Shown: positions 1-6,610, counted from the first letter of the stretch. The stretch: 7,858 bases of DNA from DASWUZ01 sp036401395 (GCA_036401395.1 DASWUZ010000209.1:1-7858), one strand, 5' to 3'. Numbers and translations are program-made. Notes: a model not told the origin generated them from the letters alone.

Positions 1-192
1 AGTACTGAATAACTGTTCCAATCTTATGGCGGCGGGTTAGGATGGTCAACGCGTGGGACGGGACGCCGGTGCCCTATCTCTGTGCTAAATGCGGAATGAG
101 TGTCCGGAGCAGTTGCGAGTTACACTTAGACCGGCCAGCGATGAGATGAGACTTAGGCAAATGTCACGTGCCCGATTGACGCGCTCGTTTTT
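1..192. other. leading stretch without a convincing gene
   Basis: I see no confident gene here. A short plus-strand reading frame with an ATG at 42 and a TGA at 147-149 would encode 35 residues containing a Cys-x2-Cys pair (LCAKCG). It has no well-placed ribosome binding site and no recognisable family, so it is not called. An ATG at 161 opens a second frame that may be the true but frame-disrupted start of the membrane protein that follows. Confidence 0.4.
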
Positions 193-663
193 GTGGTTCT
201 CGGTGGTTGGTGGGGCATTGGGCTGGGTGCGGAGATTTACGATTTGCTTGTGCTGGGGAACGCATGGGGCGCGAACCCGCCGGCTTCGCTGTCGCTGTTG
301 CCATACGGTCCTCACTTCCCGATCGATCCCGGGAATTTCTTCCAGCCGCTGAGCGCGGTGATGGTGGTAGCGGTGCTCGGAGCACTCATCAGCGGATGGA
401 AGACCAGTCGCAATTACTGTGTCTGGTTGTGGATCCCAGTGATCGCGTTCGCGATTATCTGGATATTTACTCTCACGGTCTTCTGGTCGATGATCGATCA
501 ACTCTGGGGCATTTCGCGCGGCCGGATCGCCGCGAGCAACGCACAAGCGATAGCGCTGGTGCGGCGATGGTTCGTGTATGACTCGATGCGTATGGTCGCA
601 ATCGCCGTCGGTTTTTTGGCGTCCATCCGGGCAATCAGTGTGCCCTATCCGGTCCGAAACTAA
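193..663 (+). CDS. small four-helix membrane protein, DUF1772-like
   Basis: This encodes a hydrophobic protein of about 156 residues with four likely membrane segments, at roughly residues 2-21, 52-69, 77-98 and 134-153. The third to fourth helix region carries an RRW-x3-D-x2-R pattern (RRWFVYDSMR) followed by a helix ending in ASIRAIS. As I recall it, this resembles the C-terminal signature R-x-W-x3-N-x2-R of DUF1772/anthrone-oxygenase-like proteins, with Asp replacing Asn. The function of bacterial members is unclear. The start is doubtful: in this frame only GTG at 193 is available (or ATT at 175), with no ribosome binding site, and the protein begins almost inside its first helix. A more natural N-terminus (MSRARLTRSFLWFSVVGG) lies in the overlapping frame from ATG 161, so a single-base frameshift near 205-220 is possible. 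Gene reality is fairly likely; the family assignment is moderate. Confidence 0.6.
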   Translation: MVLGGWWGIGLGAEIYDLLVLGNAWGANPPASLSLLPYGPHFPIDPGNFFQPLSAVMVVAVLGALISGWKTSRNYCVWLWIPVIAFAIIWIFTLTVFWSMIDQLWGISRGRIAASNAQAIALVRRWFVYDSMRMVAIAVGFLASIRAISVPYPVRN

Positions 664-796
664 GATGATCAACTCAAACGCTGATAGGAGACTGGCTTCC
701 CTTGCCCGCACCGCTCGTCCGCCGAGAGTCCGCCGGTCCCACTCATCGCGGTGGGGCTGCCATGAATGGCACTCGCTGACGTCCGACTTTCGGACG
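664..796. other. non-coding gap between membrane protein and gene remnant
   Basis: No plausible gene is seen. The stretch ends in a perfect 7-base inverted repeat (listed separately). It lies beyond the 3' end of the remnant of the YncE-like gene and probably contains that gene's old downstream region. Confidence 0.4.
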
Positions 797-797
797 T
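779..797. terminator. stem-loop at the 3' end of the gene remnant
   Basis: ACGTCCG at 779-785 and CGGACGT at 791-797 form a perfect 7-base stem around a 5-base loop (ACTTT). One arm touches the TAA stop (797-799 read on the minus strand) of the remnant. It could have served as a transcription terminator for the vanished minus-strand gene or for the membrane protein gene. There is no clear T-run, so this is only a candidate. Confidence 0.35.
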
Positions 798-952
798 TAA
801 GGCTCCGTAGGCTCGATCGTTAGTAGGGCGAAGGTGCCGGGGAGCAATGGTGGTCTGCGCTGTCCGGCGACCGATGGCCCAAACTTTGCCGAGACTACGA
901 AGATGCGGTGATTGGTCGGGTCGAGGCCATGTTGCGCTTCTCGCTCCCACGC
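797..952 (-). pseudogene. 3'-end remnant of a second YncE-like propeller gene
   Basis: The minus strand encodes about 41 residues, ending in a TAA at 797-799, that match the C-terminus of the intact propeller protein at 1472-2518. Shared runs include HRIFVVSAKFGP, VAGQRRPP and LLTIEPT. By hand count 35 of 41 residues agree. At DNA level about 130 aligned bases (roughly 808-939 against 1485-1615) are about 81% identical. Further upstream one base is missing near 928 (GGCC against GGCCC in the intact gene), which shifts the frame. Similarity fades between about 940 and 952, just before the hydratase gene begins. About 85% of the original gene is absent. Because most of the 24 base differences are silent, the fragment comes from a copy that evolved as a working gene before it was truncated. 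The exact 5' edge is uncertain by about 10 bases. Confidence 0.85.
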
Positions 953-954
953 AT

Positions 955-958
955 GAGG
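955..958 (+). promoter_or_regulatory. ribosome binding site deciding the hydratase start
   Basis: GAGG lies 8 bases before the ATG at 967. This supports that start over the in-frame GTG at 847 and the ATG at 874, which would translate through the remnant of the propeller gene. Confidence 0.6.
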
Positions 959-966
959 CCCCCTTA

Positions 967-1389
967 ATGGAACTGGATACGTCACAGATAGTGGCTCGGG
1001 ACTCTTTTTCCTACGAGTTCTCTTTCAGTCGAAAGGATCTGGAAGAATTCATAATACTGAGCGGGGACTCTAATGATATTCATCTTGATCCTCAGGCAGC
1101 GCTTGAAAGTCCAATTGGCGAGATGGCGATTCCGGGTTTGCTGACCGCGATGATATTTTCCAGGGTGCTAGGTACCATCTTTCCAGGACATGGCACTGTG
1201 TACCGATCTCAGTCTTTGGAGTTTCTTTACCCGGTCGTTCTCGGCGTCAGATACGTAGCACATTTCAGAGTCCTGAATGTGAACCCAAAACACCATAGAG
1301 CGAGAATAGACACGACTGTCGAGGACCCGGAAACTGGAAAGATATGTCTGGAAGGCGTTGCGGTCGTAATCAACAAGAGAAGGCTGTAA
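967..1389 (+). CDS. MaoC-like (R)-specific enoyl-CoA hydratase, PhaJ type
   Basis: This is a 140-residue single hot-dog domain protein, the usual length of PhaJ-type (R)-specific enoyl-CoA hydratases. These add water to trans-2-enoyl-CoA to give (R)-3-hydroxyacyl-CoA, linking fatty acid oxidation to polyhydroxyalkanoate or acyl chain metabolism in the cytosol. The catalytic motif SGDSNDIHLD (residues 32-41) supplies the expected Asp34 and His39. Ser65 in IFS matches the conserved active-site Ser recalled from Aeromonas PhaJ, and FPGHGTVYRSQSLEF (72-86) matches that protein's PGKGSIYLGQSLSF region. The usual His-Gly before the central helix is Pro-Gly here (IPGLL, 55-59), so substrate range may differ. 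The start at 967 is chosen for the GAGG at 955-958. The gene stands alone, with GC of about 49% (hand count over 961-1380) against about 63% over 3181-3420 in pckG, and sits between two copies of a gene end. This suggests later acquisition. No PHA synthase or ACP gene is nearby, so the pathway is not settled. Confidence 0.85.
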   Translation: MELDTSQIVARDSFSYEFSFSRKDLEEFIILSGDSNDIHLDPQAALESPIGEMAIPGLLTAMIFSRVLGTIFPGHGTVYRSQSLEFLYPVVLGVRYVAHFRVLNVNPKHHRARIDTTVEDPETGKICLEGVAVVINKRRL

Positions 1390-1422
1390 GTCTCAGCCGC
1401 TCCCAGAGCCTCCTTCTCAAGG

Positions 1423-1445
1423 GACGCGCACCCGGCCAGCGCGTC
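1423..1445. terminator. stem-loop between convergent genes, possible two-way terminator
   Basis: GACGCGC at 1423-1429 and GCGCGTC at 1439-1445 form a perfect 7-base GC-rich stem with a 9-base loop, extendable by two G-T pairs. It lies 33 bases after the hydratase stop and 26 bases past the end of the propeller gene, which converge here. The following bases are TTAAA rather than a clean T-run, so termination efficiency is uncertain. Confidence 0.45.
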
Positions 1446-1471
1446 TTAAAGTGCTGTATGGGAATCAGCGC

Positions 1472-2518
1472 TCAGGGGTGGGTGGGTTCGATGGTCAGTA
1501 GGGAGAAGGTCCCCGGCACCATGGGAGGCCTGCGCTGCCCGGCAACCGGAGGCCCAAACTTTGCCGACACCACGAAGATCCGATGAGTCGTAGGGTCGAG
1601 GCCCATGTTGCGCGAGCCTACCGGCGTGGTTAGGGTTTGGACTACGTGATACTGGTCCGGATTGTCCTGATGGATGACTGTGAATGTGCCGTCTCCGTTT
1701 GAAGCGAAGGCGTTGCCCAGGGCGGGGTCGTACTCGGCTCCGTCAACGCCCTTGCCGATGGGAACCGTCGCCACTACTTTGCCCGCGTCGTAGTCGGAGA
1801 TGGCCATGACTCCGCTGCGGCAGCCGCTGAAGAGTCGGTGATGTGACTTGTCGATTGCCAGCGGGACCGGCTGTTTGCACGGCGCGGCGGACCAGCGGCG
1901 TCCTACGGTGGCCGTCTTGGCGTCGATCTCGACGATCTCGCTGATGTCGGTGAGGTTCAGATACACCTTGCCGTCGCCGGCGGAGACGAGATACTCGGGC
2001 TTGCCGCCCAAGGGAATGTTGGTGATTAGTTTTCCATCGACAGGGTCGATCACGGTGGAAGAACCGGCGTCTCCATTGGCAGTGAACACCCGGTTGGACG
2101 CGGGGTCGTAAATCGCGCCATCGACGTCCTCCGCGGCCGGGATGCGGCCCAGCACCTTGAGGGTCTTGAGGTCGAACATCACCACAGACTTATCGTCGCT
2201 CGAAGACGCGAAGCCGTGGCCGGTCTTTTCAACGATCGCAGTGCCGTGGGCCCCGTTGACTTCGGGGACCTCGCCGAGCAGCTTGCCGGTGTCTGTGTCG
2301 ACCACCATCAGGTGAGTGTGGCGCGCGATGAAGACGCGATGACTCGGCGGATCGGCCACCACGTAATCCCAGCCTCCCTCGCCGCCGAGCGCGTAAGTGT
2401 GGGTGACGTTATATTGCGGAGCCGACTGCGCGATAGCTGCCGCCGTGGTGGCAAGAATAAAGAGGGGCCCAAACGTGGAAAGCCCTCGTCTGGATAGGAC
2501 AACTTGCAGCAACTTCAT
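1472..2518 (-). CDS. secreted YncE/YVTN-family beta-propeller protein
   Basis: This encodes 348 residues. The N-terminus (residues 1-31) is a signal peptide: basic MKLLQVVLSRR, a hydrophobic core, then an AIAQSA-type cleavage region, so the mature protein is exported. The rest is made of about seven repeating units of the form D-P-x3-R-V-F-x-A-N...V-I-D...G-K, for example IYDPASNRVFTANG (136-149) and GLDPTTHRIFVVSA (306-319). This is typical of YncE/40-residue YVTN propeller proteins. Members are periplasmic or extracellular and often of unknown role; some bind DNA or metal-linked partners, which cannot be inferred here. Cys214 and Cys233 could form a disulfide. The ATG at 2518 is supported by AGAGG (complement of 2527-2531) 8 bases upstream. 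The gene converges with the hydratase gene and is divergent from pckG. A second, truncated copy of its 3' end lies at 797-952. Confidence 0.85.
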   Translation of the reverse strand: MKLLQVVLSRRGLSTFGPLFILATTAAAIAQSAPQYNVTHTYALGGEGGWDYVVADPPSHRVFIARHTHLMVVDTDTGKLLGEVPEVNGAHGTAIVEKTGHGFASSSDDKSVVMFDLKTLKVLGRIPAAEDVDGAIYDPASNRVFTANGDAGSSTVIDPVDGKLITNIPLGGKPEYLVSAGDGKVYLNLTDISEIVEIDAKTATVGRRWSAAPCKQPVPLAIDKSHHRLFSGCRSGVMAISDYDAGKVVATVPIGKGVDGAEYDPALGNAFASNGDGTFTVIHQDNPDQYHVVQTLTTPVGSRNMGLDPTTHRIFVVSAKFGPPVAGQRRPPMVPGTFSLLTIEPTHP

Positions 2519-2898
2519 CTATTGAGCCTCTGGGTTCAGATTCGCTCCCGACAACTAACAGCGTATCCTCCAAAAGTTCAACCAGAGCTGAACGCGTTTC
2601 GAGGTAGAACAAGATTCGATTAAATGTGCAGTGCGCACGCGATTCACAACCGGGTGCCTCGCTTACGGCTGTGACGAGGCTGTAGAAACGATGCTAAGGG
2701 GTTAGCAATTCTGACCCTCACCGCCCTGCTTTGCAGTTTCATCATAGACGGCTTGCGGCTGGGCTTTTCGAGCCGAGCTGGCCGGGGACAGCTATACGCA
2801 ATGAGGTTTCGATCATCACGGCGTGGCGGCAAGCGGCGTCTGAAAGGCGTGTGCCCAGGCATGGCAAAGTGCCAGGCTAAGTCAAGTAGAATTTAGTA
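2519..2898. promoter_or_regulatory. divergent intergenic region between the propeller gene and pckG
   Basis: No credible gene is seen in this stretch, which must carry the promoters of both divergent genes. I could not find a convincing -35/-10 pair for either. It holds several short dyads. TGCTAA at 2692-2697 and TTAGCA at 2702-2707 flank GGGG. GCCTCG at 2656-2661 pairs with CGAGGC at 2675-2680. GTGCGCAC at 2631-2638 is a perfect palindrome. GTTCA (2576-2580) and TGAAC (2589-2593) are separated by 8 bases. The one nearest pckG is listed separately. pckG lacks a clear ribosome binding site before its ATG. Confidence 0.5.
2862..2874. promoter_or_regulatory. inverted repeat close upstream of pckG, possible operator
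   Basis: TGGCA at 2862-2866 and TGCCA at 2870-2874 are separated by AAG. The dyad ends 24 bases before the pckG ATG and is flanked by two copies of CCAGGC. Its position would suit a repressor site or an mRNA hairpin in the short leader. No regulator is identified. Confidence 0.3.
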
Positions 2899-4755
2899 AT
2901 GAAGACCGGCACTTCTCCCGCTGTCAATGCGACTGCCCTCACCACCAATAAGCACCTCATCCGCTGGGTCGAAAAGATGGCAGACCTGGCCCAGCCGCAA
3001 TCCATTCACTGGATCGATGGCTCTAAGGCGGAATACGACTTTCTCTGCAACCAGCTTGTCGAGGCAGGCACGTTCATCCGCCTGAACGAGCAAACCTGGC
3101 CCGGCTGCTTCTACGCGCGCTCCGCCCCCAATGACGTCGCCCGCGTCGAAGACCGCACCTTCATCTGTTCGCTCTCTAAGGACAACGCCGGCCCGACCAA
3201 CAACTGGGAAGACCCCTTCATCATGCGGCGCAAGCTCAAGCAGATTTTCCGCGGAGCCATGCGCGGGCGCACCATGTACGTCCTGCCGTTTTCGATGGGC
3301 CCGATCGGCTCGCCCATGTCGCAGATCGGCGTCCAGCTAACCGACTCCCCTTACGCGGTCGTGAACATGCGCATCATGGCCCGCATCGGCGCTCCCGTCT
3401 TCGCCGAAATCGACAAAGACCTGAAGCGGGTCGTCCCCTGCATGCACTCCGTAGGCGCCCCACTCGCACCGGGAGAGCAGGACGTCCCGTGGCCCTGCAA
3501 CGACGAGAAGTACGTCGTGCATTTTCCCGAGACCCGCGAGATTTGGTCGTACGGATCGGGCTACGGCGGCAACGCGCTGCTGGGCAAGAAATGTTTCGCG
3601 TTGCGCATCGCGTCAAACATTGCACGCGATGAGGGATGGATGGCCGAACACATGCTCATCCTCGGCCTCGAATCGCCGCCGCGCCCCGACGGCACGACCG
3701 AGAAGACCTACGTAGCCGCCGCCTTTCCCTCCGCATGTGGCAAGACCAATTTCGCGATGATGATTCCGCCTGCCGGCTTCGAAGGCTGGAAGCTCTGGAC
3801 CGTCGGCGATGACATCGCCTGGATCAAGCCTGACGCAACCGGCGAACTGCGCGCGATTAATCCCGAGGCAGGATTCTTCGGCGTTGCCCCCGGCACGTCA
3901 AAGAAGACAAATCCCAACGCGATGGCCACCCTAAGCCGCAACACCATCTTCACCAACGTCGCACTGACTCCGTCGGGCGGAGTGTGGTGGGAGGGCATGA
4001 CCGACAAGCCGCCAGACCGCTGCCTTGACTGGCGCGGCAACGAATGGACCCCGGCCATCGGCAAAGTGAAGGGAACTACCGCCGCCCATCCGAACGGCCG
4101 CTTCACTGCACCGGCGAGCCAGTGCCCAACCATCGACCCCGAGTGGGAAAATCCCAACGGCGTACCCATCTCCGCCATCATCTTCGGCGGACGCCGTTCC
4201 ACCACCATGCCGCTGGTGATGCAGGCCTTCAACTGGTCAGGCGGAGTCTACGCAGGTGCGACCATGGGCTCCGAAACCACTGCGGCCGCCTCCGGAGCCG
4301 TGGGCACAGTGCGTCGCGATCCAATGGCCATGCTGCCCTTCTGCGGCTACCACATGGGCGACTACTTCCGCCATTGGATACGCATGCAGCGCAACCTCTC
4401 CGCGACACCGCGCGTATTTCACGTCAACTGGTTCCGCCGCGAAAACGACGATCCTAATGGCAAGTTCCTCTGGCCCGGCTTTTCGGAAAATCTGCGCGTG
4501 CTCAAGTGGATCGTCGATCGCGTGCGTGGCCGCGCTCTAGGCAAAGAGACGCCCGTAGGCTGGACGCCGCACTACGCAGACATCAACTGGAAGGGCCTCG
4601 ACTTCTCCAAGGAAAAATTCGACATAGTCCAGAAGGTAGACCGTGCCCAATGGAAGAAGGAAGTCATGGACCACGAGGAATTATTCCTCGCCCTGCACGA
4701 CCACCTTCCACCCGAGATGATCTACGAGCGCGAGCTCCTCATCTGCCGCCTCTGA
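2899..4755 (+). CDS. pckG: phosphoenolpyruvate carboxykinase (GTP)
   Basis: This converts oxaloacetate plus GTP to phosphoenolpyruvate plus CO2 and GDP in the cytosol, the entry step of gluconeogenesis from TCA-cycle carbon. It has 618 residues, close to the roughly 600-620 of the GTP-dependent family and unlike the ATP type. Visible landmarks are GNALLGKKCFALRIAS (224-239), with the Lys expected to bind metal, and AEHMLILG (249-256), with a metal-ligand His. The P-loop AFPSACGKTN (275-284) carries the reactive Cys280, and the second kinase motif VGDDIAW (302-308) holds metal-binding Asp. NPEAGFFGVAPGT (321-333), the mobile lid region around SETTAAA (458-464) and FRRENDDPNGKFLWPGFSENL (512-532) complete the set, so the enzyme should be active. 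The ATG at 2899 is the first possible start after an in-frame TAG at 2887, but its ribosome binding site is weak. The gene appears monocistronic and converges with the ABC operon, 30 bases apart. Confidence 0.97.
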   Translation: MKTGTSPAVNATALTTNKHLIRWVEKMADLAQPQSIHWIDGSKAEYDFLCNQLVEAGTFIRLNEQTWPGCFYARSAPNDVARVEDRTFICSLSKDNAGPTNNWEDPFIMRRKLKQIFRGAMRGRTMYVLPFSMGPIGSPMSQIGVQLTDSPYAVVNMRIMARIGAPVFAEIDKDLKRVVPCMHSVGAPLAPGEQDVPWPCNDEKYVVHFPETREIWSYGSGYGGNALLGKKCFALRIASNIARDEGWMAEHMLILGLESPPRPDGTTEKTYVAAAFPSACGKTNFAMMIPPAGFEGWKLWTVGDDIAWIKPDATGELRAINPEAGFFGVAPGTSKKTNPNAMATLSRNTIFTNVALTPSGGVWWEGMTDKPPDRCLDWRGNEWTPAIGKVKGTTAAHPNGRFTAPASQCPTIDPEWENPNGVPISAIIFGGRRSTTMPLVMQAFNWSGGVYAGATMGSETTAAASGAVGTVRRDPMAMLPFCGYHMGDYFRHWIRMQRNLSATPRVFHVNWFRRENDDPNGKFLWPGFSENLRVLKWIVDRVRGRALGKETPVGWTPHYADINWKGLDFSKEKFDIVQKVDRAQWKKEVMDHEELFLALHDHLPPEMIYERELLICRL

Positions 4756-4785
4756 TTTGCAGTCAGCGACCCGCGCACGCCGAGA

Positions 4786-5844
4786 CTACCGCGCAGTAGC
4801 AATACCAGGTTCGTACCGCCAGGGCGTCTGGATGCTCGCCTTATCCGAAAAGCGAGTGTCTGTATATTCGCTGAAGTCGAGCTTCTTGTTCAACACGCCC
4901 GTCTCGATCATCAGGTCGCGCACCATATCGAAGTCCGCCTTTCGTGGCGCGAGGGGACTATAAGTCACGCGATCAATCGGCTTGGTGAGCGCCCATCGCA
5001 GCAGCGCTGGCTTCTGGTTGTAGTAGAAACGGCCAACGAAATCCGCTGCGTCTTCGCGATGCGGCTTGCTCGTGTCGAGCCAGAGCCCCGATCGCGCAAT
5101 GCCGTCCACCAGCACCTGCACTACATCGGGACGCCGATCGATCAGCTCCTGACGCACAACCAGGACGCACGACATGTAATCAGGCCAGTACTCACGCGCC
5201 TGAAAAAGAACGCGGCCAAACCCAGCCATCTCCGTCTGCGATGGGAAAGGCTCGCCCATCGCGAATCCATCGATGGCGTGGGCAGCGAGCGCGCTTGAAA
5301 CATCAGACGGCGCCATCTCGACCATCTTGACCTCGCTCGGCTTGACGCCCCACGCCTTCATCGCGCGAAAGAGCAGCAGTCGCTCATCAGAGAACCGGCT
5401 CGGAATCGCAATCGTGTGCCCCCGCATGTCGGCAATGGTCTTGATCGGGCCGTTCTTCTGCACCACCACCGCGCTGCCGTAGCGATGACCGAGGTAAACA
5501 ATTTTGATCGGCACATCCTGCGCCTTGAGGGCGAGCGCCATCGGCGCCACGATGAATGCAGCCTGCACCCGCCCCGAAATCAGCGCCTCCTTCACCTCGG
5601 GAATTCCCTGAAAAAGGCGCGGCAAAAATATTTCGCCAGAGTCGGAATACTTCGAGATGTAGTCGGTCACCGGGCAGGTGAGCTGGCACGTCACAGGAAT
5701 ATAAGCGACCGTGATCTTGCGCTTCTCGAGCGGCCGATATTCGTTCAACACCGCGGCCCAGTTGACGTTCAGCGAAGCATGCAACGCGGAGATGATGACC
5801 AGCCACGCCGCGGCAAACAGCAGCAGCTTCGATTTATGACGCAT
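4786..5844 (-). CDS. ABC transporter substrate-binding protein, NrtA/SsuA/NMT1-like
   Basis: This encodes 352 residues from the ATG at 5844; an upstream in-frame ATG at 5880 would add 12 residues and bury the signal. Residues 1-23 are a basic start plus hydrophobic core ending ALHA, a signal peptide or membrane anchor, with no lipoprotein Cys. The mature part has the two-lobed binding-protein layout of the nitrate/sulfonate/taurine class: ITVAYIP (44-50), LFQGIPEVKEALISG-type first lobe (78-91), IADMRGHTIAIPSRFSDERLL (137-157, the 'DLKGK' region), and IDGFAMGEPF (191-200). It acts in the periplasm, delivering ligand to the two permeases encoded upstream. Cys53-x3-Cys57 sits at the mouth of the first lobe and is followed by PVTDYI; a further Cys226 lies in YMSCVLVVR. 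The gene overlaps the end of the preceding permease by 11 bases, showing translational coupling. The substrate is not predictable: nitrate, sulfonates, bicarbonate and pyrimidine-like ligands all occur in this class. Confidence 0.87.
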   Translation of the reverse strand: MRHKSKLLLFAAAWLVIISALHASLNVNWAAVLNEYRPLEKRKITVAYIPVTCQLTCPVTDYISKYSDSGEIFLPRLFQGIPEVKEALISGRVQAAFIVAPMALALKAQDVPIKIVYLGHRYGSAVVVQKNGPIKTIADMRGHTIAIPSRFSDERLLLFRAMKAWGVKPSEVKMVEMAPSDVSSALAAHAIDGFAMGEPFPSQTEMAGFGRVLFQAREYWPDYMSCVLVVRQELIDRRPDVVQVLVDGIARSGLWLDTSKPHREDAADFVGRFYYNQKPALLRWALTKPIDRVTYSPLAPRKADFDMVRDLMIETGVLNKKLDFSEYTDTRFSDKASIQTPWRYEPGIATAR

Positions 5845-6610
5845 CGCGAAACCCCCAGCGAACGGACTCAATCTTCTCAATTCGTCGAAACGCCGTGTCG
5901 AGCAGCAATCCGATCAACCCGATCATCAGCATCGCCGCTACAACCAGATCGTAGCGCTTGCCCGAGTTGCGCGAGTCGATCACAAGGTACCCGAGGCCAG
6001 AATCAACAGCCACCATCTCCGCCGCAACCACCACCAGCCAAGCGATTCCCAATGCGATGCGAAGGCCGATCAGAATCTGTGGAAGCGCGGCTGGAAAAAC
6101 CACCTTCGTCAAAAGCTGCACAGGCGACAGACCAAAGTTGCGCCCCGCCCGCCGGTAGATCGTCGGTACATTAGCGACCCCACCAACACACGCAACGACA
6201 ATCGGGAAAAATGCGCCGAGAAAAATCAAAAAAACCGCAGCGTGGTCTCCTACTCCAAGCAGGATGACCGCTAGCGGGATCCAGGCAACAGGACTGATCT
6301 GGCGCAACAGTTGCAGCACCGGATTGACCACCTGGTTCGCCGCAGGATACCAACCGAGCGTCAATCCCAGCGGAACACCAACAAATGCGGCCGCGCCGAA
6401 CCCAATCGCCACCCGGCGCAACGAGTCCACGATGTCATTCCACAGAACCCGCTTGTGAAAGAGCTCAACCAGACCCTTCTCGACGTTAAGCGGTGACGGA
6501 AAAATGCGCGTGCCGCTCCATGCAACCGAGACGTGCCACACCCCCAGCAGCAGAGCCAGCGCCAGCACCGGCCATAAGAACCGCTCCCACTGCTTAGGTC
6601 GCGCGCTCAT
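5834..6610 (-). CDS. ABC transporter permease, SsuC/NrtB-like (complete copy)
   Basis: This encodes a 258-residue inner-membrane protein with about six membrane helices, near residues 11-30, 66-88, 105-121, 123-142, 180-200 and 222-242. The ATPase-coupling (EAA-type) loop is RRAGRNFGLSPVQ...PAALPQ (153-178), typical of BPD_transp_1 permeases of the nitrate/sulfonate importers. Start and stop are fixed by neighbours: its ATG (6608-6610) overlaps the ATPase stop as ATGA, and its TAA (5834-5836) lies inside the start region of the binding-protein gene. It is about 55% identical, by hand alignment over 161 residues, to the second permease at the window edge, so the two probably pair as a heterodimer rather than each forming a homodimer. 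Confidence 0.93.
   Translation of the reverse strand: MSARPKQWERFLWPVLALALLLGVWHVSVAWSGTRIFPSPLNVEKGLVELFHKRVLWNDIVDSLRRVAIGFGAAAFVGVPLGLTLGWYPAANQVVNPVLQLLRQISPVAWIPLAVILLGVGDHAAVFLIFLGAFFPIVVACVGGVANVPTIYRRAGRNFGLSPVQLLTKVVFPAALPQILIGLRIALGIAWLVVVAAEMVAVDSGLGYLVIDSRNSGKRYDLVVAAMLMIGLIGLLLDTAFRRIEKIESVRWGFRDAS

Noticed and set aside
42..149. 35-residue frame with a Cys-x2-Cys pair (LCAKCG)
   Set aside because: No ribosome binding site at the right distance, no second Cys pair forming a clear zinc ribbon, and too short to judge.
85..711. Long minus-strand open frame of 208 residues opposite the membrane protein gene
   Set aside because: It is rich in Arg, His and Pro with no family resemblance, and mirrors the hydrophobic plus-strand protein. 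It is an antisense shadow in GC-rich DNA.
847..966. N-terminal extension of the hydratase from GTG 847
   Set aside because: These 40 codons run antisense through the propeller-gene remnant, and the hot-dog domain is complete from ATG 967, which has a GAGG site.
797..985. A separate small minus-strand gene of 62 residues
   Set aside because: Its C-terminal two thirds match the end of the intact propeller gene and the rest is a frameshifted junction, so it is a gene remnant.
793..1627. Insertion sequence or transposon around the hydratase gene
   Set aside because: No transposase or integrase gene, no terminal inverted repeats and no short target duplication are visible. The flanking repeats are diverged gene ends rather than element ends.
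2765..2798. TATACG at 2793 as a -10 box for pckG
   Set aside because: No -35-like hexamer lies 16-18 bases upstream; the nearest T-rich run is 22 bases away.
2644..2862. Minus-strand frame of 72 residues in the intergenic region
   Set aside because: Arg- and Pro-rich composition, no ribosome site and no family signal, so it is treated as non-coding.
3708..4232. Minus-strand open frame of 174 residues inside pckG
   Set aside because: It lies wholly opposite a highly conserved enzyme gene and has no recognisable domain.
5416..6174. Plus-strand open frame of 252 residues opposite the binding protein and permease
   Set aside because: It is low-complexity, rich in Arg, Ser and Pro, and shadows two well-supported minus-strand genes.
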